A stretch of DNA of 35,474 nt from an uncultured Flavobacteriales bacterium (GTDB lineage Bacteria > Bacteroidota > Bacteroidia > Flavobacteriales > UBA1820), in NCBI GenBank assembly GCA_959608625.1, contig CAUHQV010000024.1, positions 1 through 35,474 of the forward strand, read 5' to 3'. Below are positions 8,095 through 17,081 of the stretch, piece by piece; within the stretch, counting starts at the first letter, position 1, and every line of letters begins with the position of its first letter. The notes below the pieces were generated by a model. It saw nothing but the letters and a program-made list of their open reading frames with translations. It was not told where the DNA came from and searched no databases. Both the position numbers and the translations under genes were made by a program.

Positions 8095-10521
8095 CTAGGC
8101 CCGGAGGGTGGCTCCGAACTGTTTTTCAAAGGCGCCCATGAGTTTTTTCATGGCGGCGTCGATGCGTTTTTCGTCCAGGGTCTTTTCCTCGTCCGCCAGG
8201 ACAAAGCTCATGGCGTAGGATTTTTTGCCTTCCGGGAGGTTCTTGCCCTGGTATACGTCGAAGAGGTCCACGCTTTTCAGGATGCTGTGCTCGGCGGCAA
8301 AAGCCGCGTTGTAGAGCTCTTCGTACGTCACTTTTTCGTCCAGCAACAGGGCCAGGTCGCGCCGCACCGAAGGAAACTTGGGCAGGTCGTGGCACGTGAT
8401 GCTCGTGCGGCGGGCGATATCCAGTACGTTTTCCCATAGGATATCGCAAAAGAATACGTCCTGGGAAATATCGAACGCTTTGAGTATCTTCCGGGACACC
8501 TTACCGGTATAGGCTACGAGTATTTTCCCGCTGTGAATCTCGGCTCCTTCGGCGAAAATATCGCCCCCGTAAGGTTTGGTATGCAGGTCTTCAACTCCCA
8601 AACGGGCCATCAGCCGGTCGAAATCGGCCCGCAGGTCGAAATAATTGGCTTCCCGCTGGCCCTGCCGCCAGGATTCGCCGGATGCTTTTCCGGTGACGGT
8701 AAGAGCGACGTGGTTCACTTCCACGTATTTGCCGCCGAATTTATTGTATACTTTGCCCAATTCGAACAGGCGCAGGTCGGCATGGCGGAAACTGATGTTC
8801 CGCGCTACGGCTTCCAGCGCACAGAAGAGCAGGCTTTGCCGCAGGGCGTCCAGGTCGGTGCTCAGCGGATTGAGCAGTTTGACGGTCGCCGACGGGTTTA
8901 TATCCGCCGTAAGGGCCGCATAGGCGCTTTTGGTCAGCGAATTGGACATGATCTCGTGATATCCGCGGGCGGCCAGCAGGTCTGCGGCCAGGTTGAACAG
9001 CCGCTCCGGGCTCCGCTTGTCGTCCGGCACGATGGCCGTACGCAGGACATGGCTCACTTCTATGTTATTGTATCCGTATACGCGCAGGACGTCTTCCACC
9101 ACATCGGCTTCCCGCTGCACGTCCACCCGGTAAGCGGGCACTTTCAGTTCCAGCGAATCGCCGTTGTCGCGCGCGATCTCTATTTCGAGGGCGGCCAGAA
9201 TCTTTTTCAACTTGTCGTGCGGGATATCTTTGCCCAGCAGTTTGGCTACCTGGTCATACCGGAACGTCACGTCGAACGGTTCCTTGACAGCCGGATCGGG
9301 GCAAATGTCCGTAATGCCCGAAGCCACATGTCCCCCGGCGACCGAACACATCAGGGCGGCGGCCAGTTTGAGCGCCTCCACGGTGATATTGGGGTCGATG
9401 CCCCGTTCGTACCGGAACGAAGCGTCCGTTTGCAGGGCGTGGCGCTTGGAAGTGCGGCGGATGGCGATAGGGTCGAAATAAGCACTTTCGATAAAGATAT
9501 CGGTCGTGTCGTCCTTGATGCCGGATTCCAGGCCGCCATACACCCCGGCTATACACATCGGCTTGTCCGCCGAACAGATCATCAGGTCTTTCCCCGACAG
9601 TTTGCGCTCTACCCCGTCCAGGGTCACGAAAGGTGTGCCTTCGGGGCAAGTCTTCACGCGGATTTCCCCGCCTACCTGCCGCAGGTCGAATGCGTGCAAA
9701 GGCTGCCCCAGGGATTGGAGGACGTAGTTGGTAATGTCCACTACGTTATTGATCGAATTCACCCCTACCGCATGCAGGCGGTTCACCAGCCAGGCGGGCG
9801 ACGGGGCGACTTTCACGCCTTTTACCACGATGCCGCAGTAGCGCGGGGCCCGGTGGGTATCCTCTACCGATACTTTTACCGGAAAATCCGCCGCGGGGGC
9901 GATAGCCCGCTCGGGAAGGGAGATGGAAATGTCCTCTCCGTTGTATTTCAGCCGGGCAGCCAGGTCGCGGGCCACGCCCAGGTGGCTCATCGCATCGGCC
10001 CGGTTGGGGGTAAGGCCTATTTCGAACACCGTATCGGTTTCCGCGTCGAATACTTCGGCAGCCGGGGTGCCGGCTTTGATGCTGTCCGGCAGGATCATGA
10101 TCCCTTCGTGAGATTCGCCCAGCCCGAGTTCGTCCTCGGCACAGATCATACCCATCGACTTTTCGCCGCGCAGTTTGCTTTCCTTTATCTTGAATTCGCT
10201 GCCGTCCTTGTCGTACAACACGGCGCCGATCGTGGCTACCGGTACGGTCTGCCCCGCCGCTACGTTGGGCGCTCCGCAGACGATCTGCACCGGTTCTCCG
10301 CTTCCCAGGTCGACGGTGGTCACATGCAGGTGATCCGAATTGGGATGGGGCACACAGGTAAGGACTTTGCCGATCACGATCCCCCGGAGACCGCCGCGCA
10401 CGCTTTCCCATTTTTCGATACCTTCTATTTCCAGACCCAGGTCGGTCAGTATTTCCGCTGCCGCTTCTTCGTCGAGGGCGAACGGTGCGAACTGTTTCAG
10501 CCAGTTATAGGATATTTTCAT
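8095..10521 (-). CDS. pheT: Phenylalanyl-tRNA synthetase beta subunit
   Basis: An 808-residue beta chain of the alpha2-beta2 phenylalanyl-tRNA synthetase, which charges tRNA-Phe in the cytoplasm. The domains are recognisable in order: an N-terminal tRNA-binding (OB-fold) region at about 40-150 with PHPNSDHLHVTTVDLG, the B3/B4 editing region at about 215-385 (NNVVDITNYVLQSLGQPLHAFD), the B5 domain at about 405-475, a class II core-like region, and the C-terminal ferredoxin-fold anticodon-binding domain in the last 95 residues (FPSVRRDLALLLDEKVTYEE). Length is standard. The alpha subunit gene pheS is not in the window, so the two subunits are not adjacent here. A promoter-like element lies just upstream and PASTA/rluD genes follow downstream. 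Confidence 0.97.
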   Translation of the reverse strand: MKISYNWLKQFAPFALDEEAAAEILTDLGLEIEGIEKWESVRGGLRGIVIGKVLTCVPHPNSDHLHVTTVDLGSGEPVQIVCGAPNVAAGQTVPVATIGAVLYDKDGSEFKIKESKLRGEKSMGMICAEDELGLGESHEGIMILPDSIKAGTPAAEVFDAETDTVFEIGLTPNRADAMSHLGVARDLAARLKYNGEDISISLPERAIAPAADFPVKVSVEDTHRAPRYCGIVVKGVKVAPSPAWLVNRLHAVGVNSINNVVDITNYVLQSLGQPLHAFDLRQVGGEIRVKTCPEGTPFVTLDGVERKLSGKDLMICSADKPMCIAGVYGGLESGIKDDTTDIFIESAYFDPIAIRRTSKRHALQTDASFRYERGIDPNITVEALKLAAALMCSVAGGHVASGITDICPDPAVKEPFDVTFRYDQVAKLLGKDIPHDKLKKILAALEIEIARDNGDSLELKVPAYRVDVQREADVVEDVLRVYGYNNIEVSHVLRTAIVPDDKRSPERLFNLAADLLAARGYHEIMSNSLTKSAYAALTADINPSATVKLLNPLSTDLDALRQSLLFCALEAVARNISFRHADLRLFELGKVYNKFGGKYVEVNHVALTVTGKASGESWRQGQREANYFDLRADFDRLMARLGVEDLHTKPYGGDIFAEGAEIHSGKILVAYTGKVSRKILKAFDISQDVFFCDILWENVLDIARRTSITCHDLPKFPSVRRDLALLLDEKVTYEELYNAAFAAEHSILKSVDLFDVYQGKNLPEGKKSYAMSFVLADEEKTLDEKRIDAAMKKLMGAFEKQFGATLRA

Positions 10522-10554
10522 TTTCCGTGTTTTTTCTCTTTTTCAATATCTGTG

Positions 10555-10588
10555 CAAAGGTATGAATTAGAGGGCTTATTTTTTCCAA
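10555..10588 (-). promoter_or_regulatory. Candidate promoter of pheT
   Basis: The minus strand reads TACCTTTG at 10562-10555, matching TAnnTTTG, with TTG at 10588-10586 as a -33 element. The gap of 23 bases is slightly longer than usual. The predicted start of transcription would be about 25-30 bases before the pheT ATG. Confidence 0.55.
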
Positions 10589-10618
10589 AAAAATAAAGGG
10601 CGGTTAAATTTCCGCCCT
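10587..10618 (-). terminator. Intrinsic terminator after the HU/SPOR gene
   Basis: Stem AGGGCGG (10597-10603) pairs with 10612-10618 across an 8-base AT loop. On the minus strand it is followed by TTTATTTTTTT. It lies 24 bases past the stop of the HU/SPOR gene and just before the pheT promoter. Confidence 0.75.
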
Positions 10619-10641
10619 GTTTATTACCTGTTTGATTGCCC

Positions 10642-12237
10642 TCAGTCGGTTTTTTTATCCGCGTTGCGGTTGTAGACCTTGATCCATATACCCAGGTTGT
10701 CGGTCTTGTCGAGGATTTCGCCGTACATCTTCTGGGCTTCCGTCCGGGAATAGAATCCCTGGTAAGCGATCATGTACAAGCCGTTTTGATAGCCGGCGTA
10801 TTCGGCCGGGTAGCCTTGTGCCCGCAATTCTTTCAGGGCCCTTTCCGCGTTTTGCTTGAATTCGACGGAGGTGGCGATCACGTAGAACGGCTTGTCCGGC
10901 ACGTAGGCCGTATCGAGCGCGTCCGGTTCGACCGACTTTGCCGGAAGGATTGTGGCGGCAGGCACTACGGCGCTGGTATCTTTCTTTAATGTATCTGTGG
11001 CTGCCGTGTCGGATTTCAGCGTGTCTTTCGTTACGGCTGTGATCCCATTGTCCGGTTCGTCCTTCCAGAAATACAGGTTGGCACCGCCCCGGTATACGAA
11101 GAAGAACAGCCCCACCAATACGGCCACGACCACTACGGCCCCGATGACGGCCCTTACGGGTTTGCTGTGGAACGGGCTGGGGCGGGAATCGTCGTCATCC
11201 TCTTCGTCATCTTCTTCCTCCTGCGGATCGTCCCCATCGTCCGGGCCGTTCCCGTCGTTGCCGCCGCCATCTGCGACAGGCATATCGGTCGCTGTTTCAT
11301 CGGATGTTTCGACCTGTACGGATTCTTCTTCAATCAGCCCCTCGGCGGAAAAAGTTTCCATCTCGTAAGACTGTGGGCCCTCTTCTGCGTCTTCTTTCTT
11401 TTCTTTGTCGGCCATCAGGGCGCTGACGATACTGTCTATCGCCTGGTTGCCTTCGGCATCGTCCTCTTTTTTTGCCCGTTGGGCGGCTGAAGAGATCAGC
11501 GAACGAAGCCCGTCCTGGTCGCACACCTGGTATTTTTCTATCGTGGCCTTTTCGACCGCTTCCATCAGTACGGCATTGATCATGTCGCCGATGGCTTTGT
11601 TTTCGACCGTGTTATCTTTTATGCCGGCGTAAGTGGCGGCATTGACCACCATCTGGAAGGCCTTTTTCACGACTTTTACTCCTTCTTCTTTTTTGCCGGT
11701 ATCCTCCGGCGAGGGTTCTTCCGAGGCAGATTCGACCGGTTTGTCTTCTTCGGCCTCTTCTCCGGCAGGGGTTATCTGGAGGCTCTCATGTTCGTACGTG
11801 ACGGAGGTCTTTTCCAGTTTTTCCTCTGTAGGAACGACTACCGAGGTAAGTCCGTAATGTCCCCGGGAGAAATTTTTGACACCGGATTGTGTGAAAGACA
11901 ATCCGCCCTTTCCATCGGGTCGTATCACGCCGACCCCTGCGATATCCACCGGATCGCCCTTTTCGAGGGTCGAGAGGTAAAAATCGACCGCATGGGTGAT
12001 CTCCGCCATCGCATCGGCGTAGGAGATGTCCCGCATATTGGAGATATACATGGCCAGTACCCCGTCGTTCACTTTCAGCGCCGGGTTGAATGTGAACGTT
12101 TTACCGGACGGGCGGTATTTCCGTCCGCCTTCTTTTTCCTGTTCGGGTTCGTCCATGGCGATAAAACCGCCGAAACCGGGGACTATCACACATTGATAGA
12201 GGTAGAGAGAATTCTCTATGTATTTGTCTATAAGCAT
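10642..12237 (-). CDS. HU-like/SPOR domain transmembrane protein
   Basis: A 531-residue protein of a Bacteroidota-specific architecture. The first 130 or so residues (IENSLYLYQCVIVPGFGGFI) match the HU-like, CCDC81-type DNA-binding-fold region seen at the start of such proteins. A charged linker follows, with a strongly acidic run at about 331-350 (mostly D/E), a single membrane segment at 361-383, a Thr/Asp-rich periplasmic linker, and a C-terminal SPOR domain at about 449-523 (KPFYVIATSVEFKQNAERAL and later FYSRTEAQKMYGEI). SPOR domains bind denuded peptidoglycan glycan at division sites. I infer an inner-membrane protein linking a cytoplasmic HU-like module to septal wall. A weak TACCTTTA box lies at 12312-12319, in the 131-base gap before the ATG. 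Confidence 0.85.
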   Translation of the reverse strand: MLIDKYIENSLYLYQCVIVPGFGGFIAMDEPEQEKEGGRKYRPSGKTFTFNPALKVNDGVLAMYISNMRDISYADAMAEITHAVDFYLSTLEKGDPVDIAGVGVIRPDGKGGLSFTQSGVKNFSRGHYGLTSVVVPTEEKLEKTSVTYEHESLQITPAGEEAEEDKPVESASEEPSPEDTGKKEEGVKVVKKAFQMVVNAATYAGIKDNTVENKAIGDMINAVLMEAVEKATIEKYQVCDQDGLRSLISSAAQRAKKEDDAEGNQAIDSIVSALMADKEKKEDAEEGPQSYEMETFSAEGLIEEESVQVETSDETATDMPVADGGGNDGNGPDDGDDPQEEEDDEEDDDDSRPSPFHSKPVRAVIGAVVVVAVLVGLFFFVYRGGANLYFWKDEPDNGITAVTKDTLKSDTAATDTLKKDTSAVVPAATILPAKSVEPDALDTAYVPDKPFYVIATSVEFKQNAERALKELRAQGYPAEYAGYQNGLYMIAYQGFYSRTEAQKMYGEILDKTDNLGIWIKVYNRNADKKTD

Positions 12238-12368
12238 AGTGTGTCGGTTTTTTTAGGTTTGCGGATTCCTTGGCCAGCGGCGCATACGGGCAGTATTCGC
12301 ATTGCTAAGGGTAAAGGTAACGAAATTAATAAAATACGGAATACTTTTATCGAAAAAAATCGTACAAG

Positions 12369-13511
12369 CTATCCCCGGGCCGCCGGGGACAGGGCGTAAT
12401 ATTTACCGGGCAGGGCGTCGATCAGACCCTTGAGCTCCAATTCCAACAGTAGTCCCGAAAGGGTGTGCACGGGTATCTCTAGGGTAGTACACAGTTCGTC
12501 CACGTGCATTTTTTCGACCGGAGCGAGGCTCTTTATCACTTTTTCTTCCTCGCCGGACAGCGGTTCGGACAGGGTTGTTTGAACGGCTGTTTCCCTTCCT
12601 TTTTTTTCGGTGCGATTTTCACAGGCCAGTGCCAATTCTTCGATAAGGACTTGCGGGTCGTCTGTGATGATGGCTTTATTGCGGCGGATCAGGGCGTTGC
12701 ATCCGGCCGAACAAGGATCCGATATCCGTCCCGGTACGGCGAAAACCTCCCGGTTGTAACCTCCCGCCAGTTCGGCCGTGATCAACGCACCACCTTTGGA
12801 CTTGGCTTCCACCACTACTGTGGCGCGGGAAATACCGGCCACGATGCGGTTGCGGGCGGGGAATAAAGCAGGCAACGCTGCCTGCAGGTGAAGGTATTCC
12901 GTCATTACGCCGCATCCCGGGGCCGTACACATCTGGCGGGCCGTTTCCCGGTTTTGGGAGGGATATAGCGGAGTACCCAGGCCCTGTCCTAAAATCCCGA
13001 CGGTAGACAGACCGTATTTCAGGGCTGCCCGGTGGGCATGCACGTCCACTCCATAAGCCAGTCCGCTGACGATCACCGGGGAGAACGGCGCCAGGGCGCG
13101 GACGATCTCTTCCGTTACCGATGCCCCGTAAGGGGTGATAGAACGGGTGCCGACGATGGATATGGCCAAAGGGTCGGGCTTAAAATCGAAATCCCCCCGG
13201 CCAAACAGTAAGACCGGAGCGTCGGGGCATTCCCGCAGAAGCAGAGGGTAGTCCTCCTCCCAAAACCCAATGGCCCGGATACCGTTCTTTTCTACGAAAT
13301 CCGCCTCGGCCTTTATCTCGCCGGTAGTCATCCGGGAGGTGATTGTGGTTATCGCACTCCTTTTCAGGCCCCAGCGGGCCAATACGGCCGGCGGGGCGGC
13401 GAAAACTTCGGCCAGCCCGCCGGCCTGCGCGATGAGTTTCCCGGTCTGGCGGTGCGAAACGCCTTCCGCACGGTAAAGGATGAGGATGTCCTCGAGTTCC
13501 TGACGGGTCAT
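12369..13511 (-). CDS. dprA: DNA processing protein DprA
   Basis: A 380-residue DprA/Smf protein, which binds incoming single-stranded DNA and loads RecA during natural transformation. An N-terminal helical (SAM-like) segment of about 70 residues precedes the Rossmann-like domain with the family blocks SIVGTRSITPYGASV, VSGLAYGVDVHAHRAAL, GILGQGLGTPLYP and FPARNRIVAGISRATVVVEA. A C-terminal winged-helix region (about 315-375) completes the usual architecture. Its stop lies 131 bases from the HU/SPOR gene, and its ATG follows the lipoprotein gene's stop by 4 bases, so it is probably cotranscribed with that gene. Confidence 0.95.
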   Translation of the reverse strand: MTRQELEDILILYRAEGVSHRQTGKLIAQAGGLAEVFAAPPAVLARWGLKRSAITTITSRMTTGEIKAEADFVEKNGIRAIGFWEEDYPLLLRECPDAPVLLFGRGDFDFKPDPLAISIVGTRSITPYGASVTEEIVRALAPFSPVIVSGLAYGVDVHAHRAALKYGLSTVGILGQGLGTPLYPSQNRETARQMCTAPGCGVMTEYLHLQAALPALFPARNRIVAGISRATVVVEAKSKGGALITAELAGGYNREVFAVPGRISDPCSAGCNALIRRNKAIITDDPQVLIEELALACENRTEKKGRETAVQTTLSEPLSGEEEKVIKSLAPVEKMHVDELCTTLEIPVHTLSGLLLELELKGLIDALPGKYYALSPAARG

Positions 13512-13515
13512 GCGA

Positions 13516-15750
13516 TTATTTTTTTGCCGGTTTTGGCATGCGGTACAAGGTAACGACCCCTTCGGGCGAGGTCGTTACAATGCCCAGACGCCCGTCGCGG
13601 CCGAAATCTTCCGCGGTGAAATCCTTTTCGGCCTGTACGGGGAATCCCTGGAGTTTTTCCCCCGAGGGGATTATCCCGTAGACCTTGCCGTCCGATATCC
13701 GGTACACCAATGCGTCCTCTGCCGCGACATATACCACGGCGGAAAGGGGGGATTGTTCTGTTTTGATCTTACGCATCGACCCGGCCTTGAGATAGCTTAT
13801 CTCGTTGGTCGAAGCCACGACGGCTTTCGGTTTGTCCGGCGTTATTTTCTTGGCCCTAGTTACTTTTTCGGCCGTGGTCACGTAATTGCCCAGGCGGTCG
13901 ATCACATGGAATTTGTTTCCTGTCCAGAAAGCCATCTGGTAGCGCTTGTTGTCGTACAGGTCGCATACGACGATGGGCGAGGTGATAGGAGCGCCCAGTT
14001 TCTTTTTCCAGAAAAGGGAGCCCTTGTCGGAGATCAGGTAAATTGTTCCCCCCGTATCCTGTATCAGCACGTCATACCGTCCGTTTCGGTGGTTCGGGAA
14101 TGCCATCGGGGCGGTAGCGGGTGCGCTTTCCAGGGCGTACGACCATTCCTTGACGGCCTGCCGGGGGGCGCTGTCGTCCCAGGACAAGCGGATATTGAGG
14201 AATGCCGTCCCGCTGGTGGCGCTCACTTGCAGGAAATTGTACCGGAGGTTTTTGAATTTGGAGGCATTGTCCCGCACGTATTTTTCGACGGTGGTCAGCG
14301 GTTTGCCCTGCCGCCGTTTTTCCTTGGCCAGTTCCGTGGTGCCGGCGCTCCACAGGTCTCCCCGCACCAGTACAAGCATATTGGTGTTGGTGGCCAGCAG
14401 GTTCTTTTGCTCCACATAAGGCAGTACGGAGGTCAGGGTTGTGCCCGATAGGATGTCTTCCATCGTTTTGCGGAGACTTTCCACCGTAGGAGAAAATACG
14501 GCGGCGCCGTCCACAATAGCTCCGAAAGCCACCCCTTCTTTGCCTGCTGCCCGGGTGACCAAGTCCCGGAAGATGGTTTTCTGTCCGATGGGAAAGATCG
14601 TATGTCCTTTGTACGGGTCGGGTCGTACGACCGACGAATCCGTTATTTTTTCCAGCGCTTTTGCGGCCGCATCGGGATCTTTGACCCCGATCACAATCGT
14701 TTCTTCAGGGTTTCCCGCGGTATGGATTATCGCCAGTCCCGTTCCGGCCCAGGGCAGGAAGAAACTGCGGAAGTCGCCCCCGAAAAATTTGTTGTATTTC
14801 TGGGCGGCATTGTTGTACAGGTGGAATTGCGAGGACGCTTTCAGATAGCGGGAATAATCCGAAAAGTACGTGTTCCAATCCGAAATGCCCAAATACGTAT
14901 ATTGAATGGCATCCGAAGGGATATAAGCGTCGAGAGTGATATTCTTTACTTTCTGTCCGGCCAGTACCGAGGAGAGCGCCGCCGTCGAATCCCCTGTGCA
15001 GAACAGGCCTTCGCCCCTGAGGGTCGTACTGTCGGCCCGCAGCTCTAAAGCCGCCCAAGGGGCCAATTCTCCGGCTATACCGGGGTCGATCCCCAGGTTT
15101 TTAGCGGCGTAGTCGGCTATTTCCGGGAAACGGAGCGCGACCGTCGCTTTTTTGCCGGACAAGAGGATAGGATAGGATTTGACGAAAGAGGGGTCGGCCT
15201 CCAGTGAAACACCTCCGGCCTGCTGCAGGATGGACTGTTCCAGGTACAGGCGGTTGTCCGAGAGGACGAGGTATCCCCCGGCGGTATAATAAGAATAGGT
15301 GCCTGAAGGAACCCTGACGGTCACGATGTCGGTCTTCTCATACCGGTCGGAACTCACCAGGGTATCTGCCCCAAACGCATTTTGGGGGGAACCTTTCCCG
15401 GTCTTTGAAACGAATAGCAGCGAAATGCTTTTCGCCCCCACTTTCGATCCTGCGATGGTCATCGGGCGCTTCAGGACACCGTCCCCGCCCAGTTTCCGCA
15501 TCATGCGGATGCCATTATCCAGCGTTTTCCGCAACTCCAGCGAATCGAAGGCCGACAGGTATTGCGATGCTTCGATATCGCCGGCGAAAGAGGCTGGGTC
15601 GTTTATCCGGGCCACCATCATCGATCCGACGGGAACGGCGTCCAGAGAGGCTTCCCGGGCGGTTTTATGGTCGGGCGCGCAGGAAAACAAGATAGCCGCC
15701 CAGGCCAGAATGGCCACGGCGCAAAATCGGGGAGAGCGTTTTTTCAGCAT
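13516..15750 (-). CDS. Large lipoprotein, DUF3352-like with propeller-like C-terminus
   Basis: A 744-residue putative lipoprotein. I prefer ATG at 15750 over GTG at 15759 because it gives a compact signal peptide: basic start MLKKRSPRF, hydrophobic core, and lipobox ILFSC with Cys24. The mature N-terminal half (VPVGSMMVARINDPASFAGD, later LDAYIPSDAIQYTYLG) resembles DUF3352-type proteins that pair two similar alpha/beta halves. The C-terminal third has short repeats such as YDVLIQDTGGTIYLISDKG and FHVIDRLGNYV that look like beta-propeller (PQQ- or FG-GAP-like) blades. No enzyme motif is apparent and the function is unknown; envelope location is the only firm inference. A good promoter precedes it, and dprA follows. 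Confidence 0.75.
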   Translation of the reverse strand: MLKKRSPRFCAVAILAWAAILFSCAPDHKTAREASLDAVPVGSMMVARINDPASFAGDIEASQYLSAFDSLELRKTLDNGIRMMRKLGGDGVLKRPMTIAGSKVGAKSISLLFVSKTGKGSPQNAFGADTLVSSDRYEKTDIVTVRVPSGTYSYYTAGGYLVLSDNRLYLEQSILQQAGGVSLEADPSFVKSYPILLSGKKATVALRFPEIADYAAKNLGIDPGIAGELAPWAALELRADSTTLRGEGLFCTGDSTAALSSVLAGQKVKNITLDAYIPSDAIQYTYLGISDWNTYFSDYSRYLKASSQFHLYNNAAQKYNKFFGGDFRSFFLPWAGTGLAIIHTAGNPEETIVIGVKDPDAAAKALEKITDSSVVRPDPYKGHTIFPIGQKTIFRDLVTRAAGKEGVAFGAIVDGAAVFSPTVESLRKTMEDILSGTTLTSVLPYVEQKNLLATNTNMLVLVRGDLWSAGTTELAKEKRRQGKPLTTVEKYVRDNASKFKNLRYNFLQVSATSGTAFLNIRLSWDDSAPRQAVKEWSYALESAPATAPMAFPNHRNGRYDVLIQDTGGTIYLISDKGSLFWKKKLGAPITSPIVVCDLYDNKRYQMAFWTGNKFHVIDRLGNYVTTAEKVTRAKKITPDKPKAVVASTNEISYLKAGSMRKIKTEQSPLSAVVYVAAEDALVYRISDGKVYGIIPSGEKLQGFPVQAEKDFTAEDFGRDGRLGIVTTSPEGVVTLYRMPKPAKK

Positions 15751-15785
15751 ACCTATCACCAGTTTTTACAATTGTTTCGTTTCTA

Positions 15786-15816
15786 CAAAAGTACGCAAAT
15801 CCGCCTCTGCCCGCAA
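15786..15816 (-). promoter_or_regulatory. Promoter of the large lipoprotein gene
   Basis: TACTTTTG at 15793-15786 on the minus strand matches the Bacteroidota -7 element, with TTG at 15816-15814 as -33 and a 20-base spacing, the expected geometry. It lies just past the stop of the doxX-like gene and predicts a leader of about 30 bases. This is the best-formed promoter in the window. Confidence 0.68.
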
Positions 15817-15824
15817 GGATGGGA

Positions 15825-16256
15825 TCAGTCGTTTTCGTAGGACTCCTTAAACAGGAAACGGTCCACCGAAAAGCGGCCGGGCCCCAGGATGAGTATCAGC
15901 ACGTAGAATCCCAGATAGAGAACGGCCAGTTCTTTTACTCCGAAGGTATCGCCCCCATGCACCACGAACGCGGCTACGCACATATTGAAGATCAGCGGCA
16001 GGACGGCCAGGCGGGTAAGGGCGCCGGCAACGATAAACAGCGAGCATACCCCCTCGGCCAGAATAGCCAGTATCAACGACAGTTGGCTCCCGATACCCAA
16101 AGGATCCGGGAAGGTCATCGACAGGGCCGGGTAGCCCTCGACCTTCGGGATCGCATGGGTGAGCATCATCGCCCCGACGAATACGCGCAGCAGCAGGGCT
16201 ACCCAGCCGTAAGCTTTGGCCGGCAGGGGGGCGCCTATGAACAGAAATTTTTTCAT
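15825..16256 (-). CDS. DoxX family membrane protein
   Basis: A 143-residue integral membrane protein with about four hydrophobic segments. The first holds the family-typical LLLRVFVGAMMLTHAIPKV, the second AILAEGVCSLFIVAGALTRL, and the third and fourth follow to about residue 125. DoxX proteins occur in quinone- and sulfur-redox contexts and in many uncharacterised loci, so no substrate can be assigned. It lies 46 bases downstream of rnhB on the same strand and may be read from the same promoter. Confidence 0.85.
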   Translation of the reverse strand: MKKFLFIGAPLPAKAYGWVALLLRVFVGAMMLTHAIPKVEGYPALSMTFPDPLGIGSQLSLILAILAEGVCSLFIVAGALTRLAVLPLIFNMCVAAFVVHGGDTFGVKELAVLYLGFYVLILILGPGRFSVDRFLFKESYEND

Positions 16257-16302
16257 AACAATAAGGTTTTTTGGGTTTTATCGTTCAGTGATATTTTGTT
16301 TT

Positions 16303-16914
16303 TCAGTCTTTTTTGAAATCCAGAGCCGTTTGTGGTTCCAGCAGACGGAAACTCTGCCGGTGCAGGGGGGTCGGCCCGTACAGGGAAATAGCTTTGCGGT
16401 GTTCGCCGGTAGGGTATCCTTTGTTCTTCCCCCAGCCGTACTCCGGGTATTTCCCGGCCAATTCTTCCATCAGGCGATCCCTCTCGGTCTTGGCTACCAC
16501 AGAGGCGGCGGCGATACAGTAATACGTGGCATCTCCTTTAATTACGCATTTATACGGGATGTTTCTATGGGCCCGGAAGCGGTTCCCGTCTACCAACAGT
16601 AGTTCCGGGATGCAGGAAAGTTTGTCTACGCTTTGCTGCATGGCCTCTACCGCGGCCCAGAGGATATTGATCTCGTCGATCCGTTCCGGGGCGATGTGAG
16701 TGAACGCCCACGATACGGCATTACGTTCGATATCTTTCCGCAGAACCTCCCGCTGGCGGGCGGTGAGTTGCTTGGAATCGTTCAGGTTTCCGTTGTGATA
16801 ATCCGCCGGCAAAATGACGGCGGCAGCCGTCACCGGGCCGGCCAGGCATCCCCGCCCCGCTTCATCTGCTCCGGCTACTGTCAGGGCGAGATCTTCCCAA
16901 TGTTTTAACGGCAT
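16303..16914 (-). CDS. rnhB: Ribonuclease HII
   Basis: A 203-residue RNase HII, which cleaves the RNA strand of RNA-DNA hybrids and single embedded ribonucleotides. The open frame continues upstream to 17145, but ATG at 16914 gives the usual length and places the DEAGRG motif (Asp and Glu metal ligands) near residue 17. Other catalytic blocks are LNDSKQL, LLVDGN and AAASVVAKTERD. A promoter-like element lies 19-26 bases upstream, inside a symmetric divergent promoter shared with the plus-strand tlpA-like gene. Confidence 0.95.
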   Translation of the reverse strand: MPLKHWEDLALTVAGADEAGRGCLAGPVTAAAVILPADYHNGNLNDSKQLTARQREVLRKDIERNAVSWAFTHIAPERIDEINILWAAVEAMQQSVDKLSCIPELLLVDGNRFRAHRNIPYKCVIKGDATYYCIAAASVVAKTERDRLMEELAGKYPEYGWGKNKGYPTGEHRKAISLYGPTPLHRQSFRLLEPQTALDFKKD

Positions 16915-16915
16915 A

Positions 16916-16948
16916 TTGTTCGTTTGTTTGTACAAATGTATATATTTG
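16916..16948 (+). promoter_or_regulatory. Promoter for the first tlpA-like gene (divergent pair)
   Basis: TATATTTG at 16941-16948 matches TAnnTTTG, with TTG at 16916-16918 and a 22-base spacing. The predicted leader before ATG 17082 is about 125 bases. The -7 box is one half of the inverted repeat TACAAAT (16931-16937) / ATTTGTA (16944-16950). Confidence 0.5.
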
Positions 16949-16966
16949 TACAGGATTAATTTGCAA
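16933..16966 (-). promoter_or_regulatory. Promoter for rnhB (divergent pair)
   Basis: The minus strand reads TACATTTG at 16940-16933, matching TAnnTTTG, with TTG at 16966-16964 and a 23-base gap. It abuts the plus-strand -7 box, so the two promoters overlap head to head. Confidence 0.5.
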
Positions 16967-17081
16967 AATCTTTCATCGGAAAGAATAAAACATTTTGGAG
17001 AAAATCGTCGCCGGGGCCGAGAATGAAATGTTTCCGCACGGATTGGTTTCCCCTGTAGTACGATGTCTAAAAACTCGAAGA

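Noticed and set aside
8533..10596. 687-codon open frame on the plus strand opposite pheT
   Set aside because: Shadow of pheT, whose domains account for the whole region. The translation looks non-native.
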